NCBI GenBank assembly: GCA_027489195.1
Contig: JAIYAG010000337.1
Coordinates: forward strand, 1-9,175
DNA from: Burkholderiales bacterium
GTDB taxonomy: Bacteria > Pseudomonadota > Gammaproteobacteria > Burkholderiales > Burkholderiaceae_E
DNA length: 9,175 nt
Direction: 5' to 3'
A program made the position numbers and the translations under genes. Under the pieces are notes generated by a model. That model was not told the origin of the DNA and ran no database searches. It saw nothing but the letters and a program-made list of their open reading frames with translations. Numbering within the stretch: the stretch's first letter is position 1; each line of letters starts with the position of its first letter. Below, piece after piece: positions 6,962-9,175 of the stretch.

Positions 6962-7004
6962 AGGGGCAACCCTAACCTGGGTTCGAATCCCACCCTCTCC
7001 GCCA
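6962..7004 (+). tRNA. 3' fragment of a tRNA-Ser gene (variable arm, T arm, acceptor strand, CCA); not functional
   Basis: The segment contains a long-variable-arm hairpin AGGG-GCAA-CCCT (6962-6973), a T loop TTCGAAT (6982-6988) with four paired T-stem bases, an acceptor 3' strand CCTCTCC (6994-7000), discriminator G and encoded CCA (7002-7004). A long variable arm, discriminator G and a GGAGAGG-type acceptor are typical of tRNA-Ser. The 5' half is missing: no GGAGAGG, D arm or anticodon arm lies upstream, where DUF2252 codons run to 6959. The outermost T-stem pair is a C-C mismatch. Such 3' halves are commonly left where an integrative element recombined with a tRNA gene, so this is a candidate attachment-site remnant. 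Confidence 0.75.
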
Positions 7005-7040
7005 GCACCGACTACGAGGCCGCGCGCTCGCGTCGGTGCT
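7004..7040. repeat. Strong inverted repeat between the tRNA fragment and the small gene
   Basis: Perfect 9-bp arms (AGCACCGAC at 7004-7012, GTCGGTGCT at 7032-7040) enclose a further 4-bp pairing (CGAG 7015-7018 with CTCG 7027-7030). It begins at the last A of the tRNA CCA. It lies 12 bp beyond the stop of the minus-strand small gene, so it could end that transcript, but neither side has a T run. It may instead be part of a recombination site. Confidence 0.55.
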
Positions 7041-7052
7041 CGGTCGCTGCGC

Positions 7053-7268
7053 CTACTTGGTCTCGAGCGCGGCCAGCGTCACGATGGCCTGCGCCCAGTG
7101 CACATACTTCAGTTCGGCGAGGTCCTTGATGGTCTTCACATTGAAGGCCTTCGCCAGCAGCTCCGCATCGCTGTCGCTCACGCCCTGCAGCGCGGCGATG
7201 GGGGCATTGACGAGCTCTGCAAGGCTCATCGACTCATAGGCTTTGTCGAGGGCATCGTTGATGTTCAT
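7053..7268 (-). CDS. Small helix-hairpin-helix-like protein, function unknown
   Basis: 71 residues, mainly helical, no signal peptide, membrane segment or cysteine. The centre, AALQGVSDSDAELLAKAFNVKTI, followed by KDLAELKYVHWAQAIVTLA, has the form of a helix-hairpin-helix unit (leucine, GV turn, acidic helix, then a second helix beginning KTIKDLA), as in small DNA-binding or protein-binding modules. I recognise no named family. The ATG at 7268 has AGGA seven bases upstream (complement of 7276-7279). A plausible promoter lies about 80 bases further upstream and a strong inverted repeat follows the stop, so it appears to be a single-gene transcript. GC content is visibly lower (near 60%) than in its neighbours, suggesting different ancestry or strong codon selection. 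Confidence 0.8.
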   Translation of the reverse strand: MNINDALDKAYESMSLAELVNAPIAALQGVSDSDAELLAKAFNVKTIKDLAELKYVHWAQAIVTLAALETK

Positions 7269-7351
7269 CGGGCATTCCTGGTGAGCGGCTGAAGGCAGTG
7301 ACCGTGTTGACGCCGTGCAGTGTCGATTCGCCGGGCTCTGCGGTCGGTCGA

Positions 7352-7379
7352 AGTGTAAGGCGATTCCGGCGGCCATCAA
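7352..7379 (-). promoter_or_regulatory. Candidate promoter of the small helix-hairpin-helix-like gene
   Basis: On the minus strand TTGATG (complement of 7374-7379) and TACACT (complement of 7352-7357) are 16 bp apart; each matches the sigma-70 consensus at four of six positions. The leader would be about 75 bases. The rest of 7269-7495 shows no gene on either strand. Confidence 0.45.
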
Positions 7380-7495
7380 GCAGCACCCCACCCTTCCGAT
7401 GGCGATCCAGGGCGACTTCGTGTTCGACGCGGCGCCAACGGCCGGCAGATCACCTGCCTGTCGTTCGTGGCTGCAGCCGGGGCCCCTCCCCGCCG

Positions 7496-7822
7496 TCAGG
7501 CATCGTCGGGGCGCATCACCTGCTCGGCGCGCGTCGGGTAGAGGATCGCATCGGCGAAGCGGTGCATCGCCTCGATCTCCTCGTCGCTGCGGTAGGTCGG
7601 GCGCGTGCCCTTGAGCGCCGCGGGCACGTAGTGCGGCGCCTTGCCCAGGATGAACGGCACGTCGAGCGACAGCACCCGCACCCGCTCGAACGCACCGCTG
7701 CCGAGGAAGGCGATCGTCGCGTCGTCGTGCACGTGGATCACCGCGCCGACGTCCGGGCGAAGCCGGAGGATCTCGCGGTTCAGGTTGTGACCGACGCTGG
7801 TGGTGCGCGTCCCATCGAGCGG
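7496..7822 (-). pseudogene. Class II aldolase/adducin-family remnant, truncated at the 5' end
   Basis: About 108 codons read PLDGTRTTSVGHNLN, then REILRLRPDVGAVIHVHDD, and end with SDEEIEAMHRFADAILYPTR before a TGA at 7496. The RPDVxAVIHxH block is the hallmark of class II aldolases, where the two histidines bind zinc. The N-terminal half is missing: going upstream the frame stays open only into proline/glycine-rich sequence up to the hydrolase stop at 7910, with no ATG or good start. The conserved glutamate and histidine just before RPDV are absent, and the later zinc histidine region seems to have been lost, since only about ten residues separate the middle block from the C-terminal SDEEI helix. 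A GTG at 7741 would give only 81 residues without the fold. I read it as a decayed gene. Confidence 0.6.
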
Positions 7823-7862
7823 CTGCAGCGTCGGCCGCGGGCCGGCGCGCGAGCGCTTCGGC

Positions 7863-7898
7863 CCTGAGTGAGGTCCTGAGCGAGGCCCTCGGGAAGGC
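7863..7898. repeat. Degenerate 12-bp tandem repeat after the hydrolase stop
   Basis: Three 12-base units beginning CCTGAG, CCTGAG and CCTCGG are arrayed head to tail; the first two agree at 10 of 12 positions and the third at 8 of 12 with the second. They lie between the hydrolase stop and the aldolase remnant. Confidence 0.4.
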
Positions 7899-7909
7899 CC
7901 TGCCGGCGC

Positions 7910-8779
7910 TCAGCCGCCCACGACGAACGCCGTCACGTCGTCGAGCACCGGCGCGATCCAGCGCAGCGGCCCGGCGAAGGCGCCGACCAGCGTCACATGG
8001 TTGGCGCGCGGATAGAGCCGCTCGACGACCGGCGTGCCGCCCTCGCGCAGCCGGCTCGCGAGCTGCCCGGTGTTGCGTGTCGGATCGACCAGCGAGTCCG
8101 AGGCGGCCGCGCCCAGGAACACCGGCCGGTCGAAGCCGCGCGCATGGTCGATCGGCTGCGTGCCCGGCGGGTAGTCGGGGTGGAAGAACACCGGCTTGAC
8201 GTCGGGGTTCTCGATCGGCAGGAAGTCGTAGGGGCCGGCGAGGCCCCAGAAGCCGGCGAGCGCGCCGGGCGGCACGCCGGCCTCGGCGAGCCAGCGCCGG
8301 TCGAACGCGAGCATCGCGGCGTTGTAGGCGCCCGCGCTGTGCCCCGCCACGAAGAGCCGCGCCGGATCGCCGCCCCAGCCGCCGAGCTGGCGGCGCGTCC
8401 AGGCGAGCGCGCGGGCGCCGTCCTCGAGGAAGGCCGGATAGCGGACCTGCGGATAGACCCGGTAGGCGGGAATCACGGCCAGCATGCCGCGCGAGGCGAG
8501 CGCGCGGCCGACGAAGCGGTAGGTGGCCCGCGCGCCGCCGTTCCACGAGCCGCCGTAGAAGAACACCACCACCGGCCAGCCGGCCGCGGGCGGCGTGCCG
8601 GCGGGCACGTAGACGTCGAGCCGATGGCGCGGATCCTCGCCGAAGGCGAGGTCGGTCTGCTCGCGTGCGTCGGCAGGCGTCACCGCCGCGAGCGCGCCGC
8701 CCCAGGAGCAGCCGGCGAGCGGGGCCGTGGCGAACGCGGCCACGCTCGCGAGCAGGCCGCGGCGACGCCCCGATGCCAT
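7910..8779 (-). CDS. Secreted lipoprotein alpha/beta hydrolase (esterase/carboxylesterase type)
   Basis: 289 residues. A short lipoprotein signal peptide is seen: RRR at 5-7, a hydrophobic stretch, and lipobox LAGC with C24 as the lipidated cysteine, so the enzyme should be membrane-anchored and outside the cytoplasm. The alpha/beta hydrolase core follows: oxyanion block FFYGGSW (73-79), nucleophile elbow GHSAG with S148, a probable acid D228 in ASDSLVD, and H261 in RANHVTLVG. The pattern is that of the BD-FAE/esterase-lipase group; the substrate is unknown. The ATG at 8779 overlaps the stop of the upstream synthetase gene (TGATG) and gives a proper signal peptide; a longer reading to 8929 is a shadow of the synthetase. 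Co-transcription with an acyl-CoA synthetase hints at ester or acid catabolism. Its 3' end is duplicated at 4547-4591. Confidence 0.9.
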   Translation of the reverse strand: MASGRRRGLLASVAAFATAPLAGCSWGGALAAVTPADAREQTDLAFGEDPRHRLDVYVPAGTPPAAGWPVVVFFYGGSWNGGARATYRFVGRALASRGMLAVIPAYRVYPQVRYPAFLEDGARALAWTRRQLGGWGGDPARLFVAGHSAGAYNAAMLAFDRRWLAEAGVPPGALAGFWGLAGPYDFLPIENPDVKPVFFHPDYPPGTQPIDHARGFDRPVFLGAAASDSLVDPTRNTGQLASRLREGGTPVVERLYPRANHVTLVGAFAGPLRWIAPVLDDVTAFVVGG

Positions 8780-9175
8780 CAGCGGTTCCCGGCCGGCACG
8801 TCCTTCATCGCGCCCTCGAAGCGGGTGCGCAGCTCGCGCTTCAACAGCTTGCCGCTCGGGTTCTTCGGCAGCGTGTCGACGAACACCACCTTCTTCGGCA
8901 CCTTGAAGTGCGCCATCTGCGCGCGGCAATGGGCGATGACCTGCTCTTCGGTCATCGCCTCGTGGCCGGGCTTGCGCACGATGACCGCGGTGACCGCCTC
9001 GATCCAGTACGGATGCGGCAGGCCGACGACCGCGACCTCGGACACGCCCTCGAACCGGTAGACCGTCTCCTCGACCTCGCGCGAGGCGACGTTCTCGCCG
9101 CCGGTCTTGATCATGTCCTTCTTGCGATCGACGACGGTGATGTAGCCCTCGTCGTCGATGGTCGCCAGGTCGCCG
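8779..9175 (-). CDS. Acyl-CoA synthetase (AMP-forming), C-terminal part; N-terminus beyond window
   Basis: The last 131 residues of an ANL-superfamily adenylating enzyme. They begin GDLATIDDEGY, followed by the A8 hinge motif DRKKDMIKTGGENV, then EVEETVYRFEGVSEVAVVGLPHPYW, and end with FVDTLPKNPSGKLLKRELR, whose lysine (NPSGK) is the catalytic residue of the thioester/adenylation step. The motif set favours a medium- or long-chain fatty acyl-CoA synthetase rather than an acetyl-CoA synthetase, but the substrate-binding N-terminal domain is not visible. Its stop overlaps the hydrolase start by one base, so the two are one transcription unit. Confidence 0.93.
   Translation of the reverse strand, partial: GDLATIDDEGYITVVDRKKDMIKTGGENVASREVEETVYRFEGVSEVAVVGLPHPYWIEAVTAVIVRKPGHEAMTEEQVIAHCRAQMAHFKVPKKVVFVDTLPKNPSGKLLKRELRTRFEGAMKDVPAGNR

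Noticed and set aside
6955..6964. Perfect 10-bp palindrome CCTGATCAGG at the DUF2252 stop
   Set aside because: Too short to interpret by itself; it arises where the stop codon meets the tRNA variable arm.
6880..7004. A complete tRNA-Ser overlapping the end of the DUF2252 gene
   Set aside because: A stretch near 6931-6945 (GGATTGAAGCGCTC) looks like a D arm, but no GGAGAGG acceptor strand or valid anticodon arm exists, and those bases encode the normal C-terminus of the protein.
7004..7040. A classical rho-independent terminator
   Set aside because: The stem is strong but no T run follows on either strand, so it is listed as an inverted repeat only.
7496..7741. An intact 81-residue gene from the GTG at 7741
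   Set aside because: It starts inside the aldolase homology, just after RPDVGA, and has no clear ribosome site, so it is better read as part of a remnant.
8780..8929. Longer N-terminus for the alpha/beta hydrolase
   Set aside because: The added part is a shadow of the acyl-CoA synthetase and would bury the lipoprotein signal peptide.
1..9175. CRISPR array, insertion sequence, integrase or transposase
   Set aside because: No regularly spaced repeats and no recombinase or transposase motifs were found on either strand; the mobility signs are limited to the tRNA fragment and the direct repeats.

Overview
This is a GC-rich bacterial window that encodes CCA in a tRNA 3' end and carries tightly overlapped genes with good Shine-Dalgarno sites. 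Gene content and style suggest a proteobacterium, most likely a betaproteobacterium of the Burkholderiales type. That placement is inference, since no rRNA or marker gene is present.

Region 1 (1-3658, minus strand) is the front half of a C-P lyase operon in the order phnG-phnH-phnI-phnJ-phnK. phnK runs off the left edge. The genes overlap by 4 nt or lie 2 nt apart, so they should be co-transcribed and translationally coupled. They encode the PhnGHIJ core complex plus its ABC-type subunit PhnK, which release phosphate from phosphonates. PhnJ keeps its glycine and all four cysteines. A 159-bp divergent spacer (3659-3817) separates phnG from a plus-strand DUF1045 gene (3818-4540). This protein has two HxT motifs of the 2H phosphoesterase type and is a candidate for acting on the cyclic ribose phosphate made by PhnJ.

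Region 2 (4541-7909) is a patchwork. It holds a vapBC toxin-antitoxin pair with a 19-bp palindromic operator over its promoter, a DUF2252 kinase-fold gene, a 3' fragment of a tRNA-Ser gene, a long inverted repeat, a 71-residue helix-hairpin-helix-like protein with its own promoter, and a decayed class II aldolase remnant. A short copy of the 3' end of the downstream hydrolase gene (4547-4591) lies in the same orientation as the original (7910-7954). The two copies flank the patchwork as direct repeats. Together with the tRNA fragment this points to past insertion or rearrangement. No integrase or transposase is visible.

Region 3 (7910-9175, minus strand) is a two-gene unit: the C-terminal end of an acyl-CoA synthetase (entering from the right edge), overlapped by 1 nt with a secreted lipoprotein alpha/beta hydrolase.

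The phn block and the synthetase/hydrolase pair look like intact metabolic operons. The material between them looks accessory.
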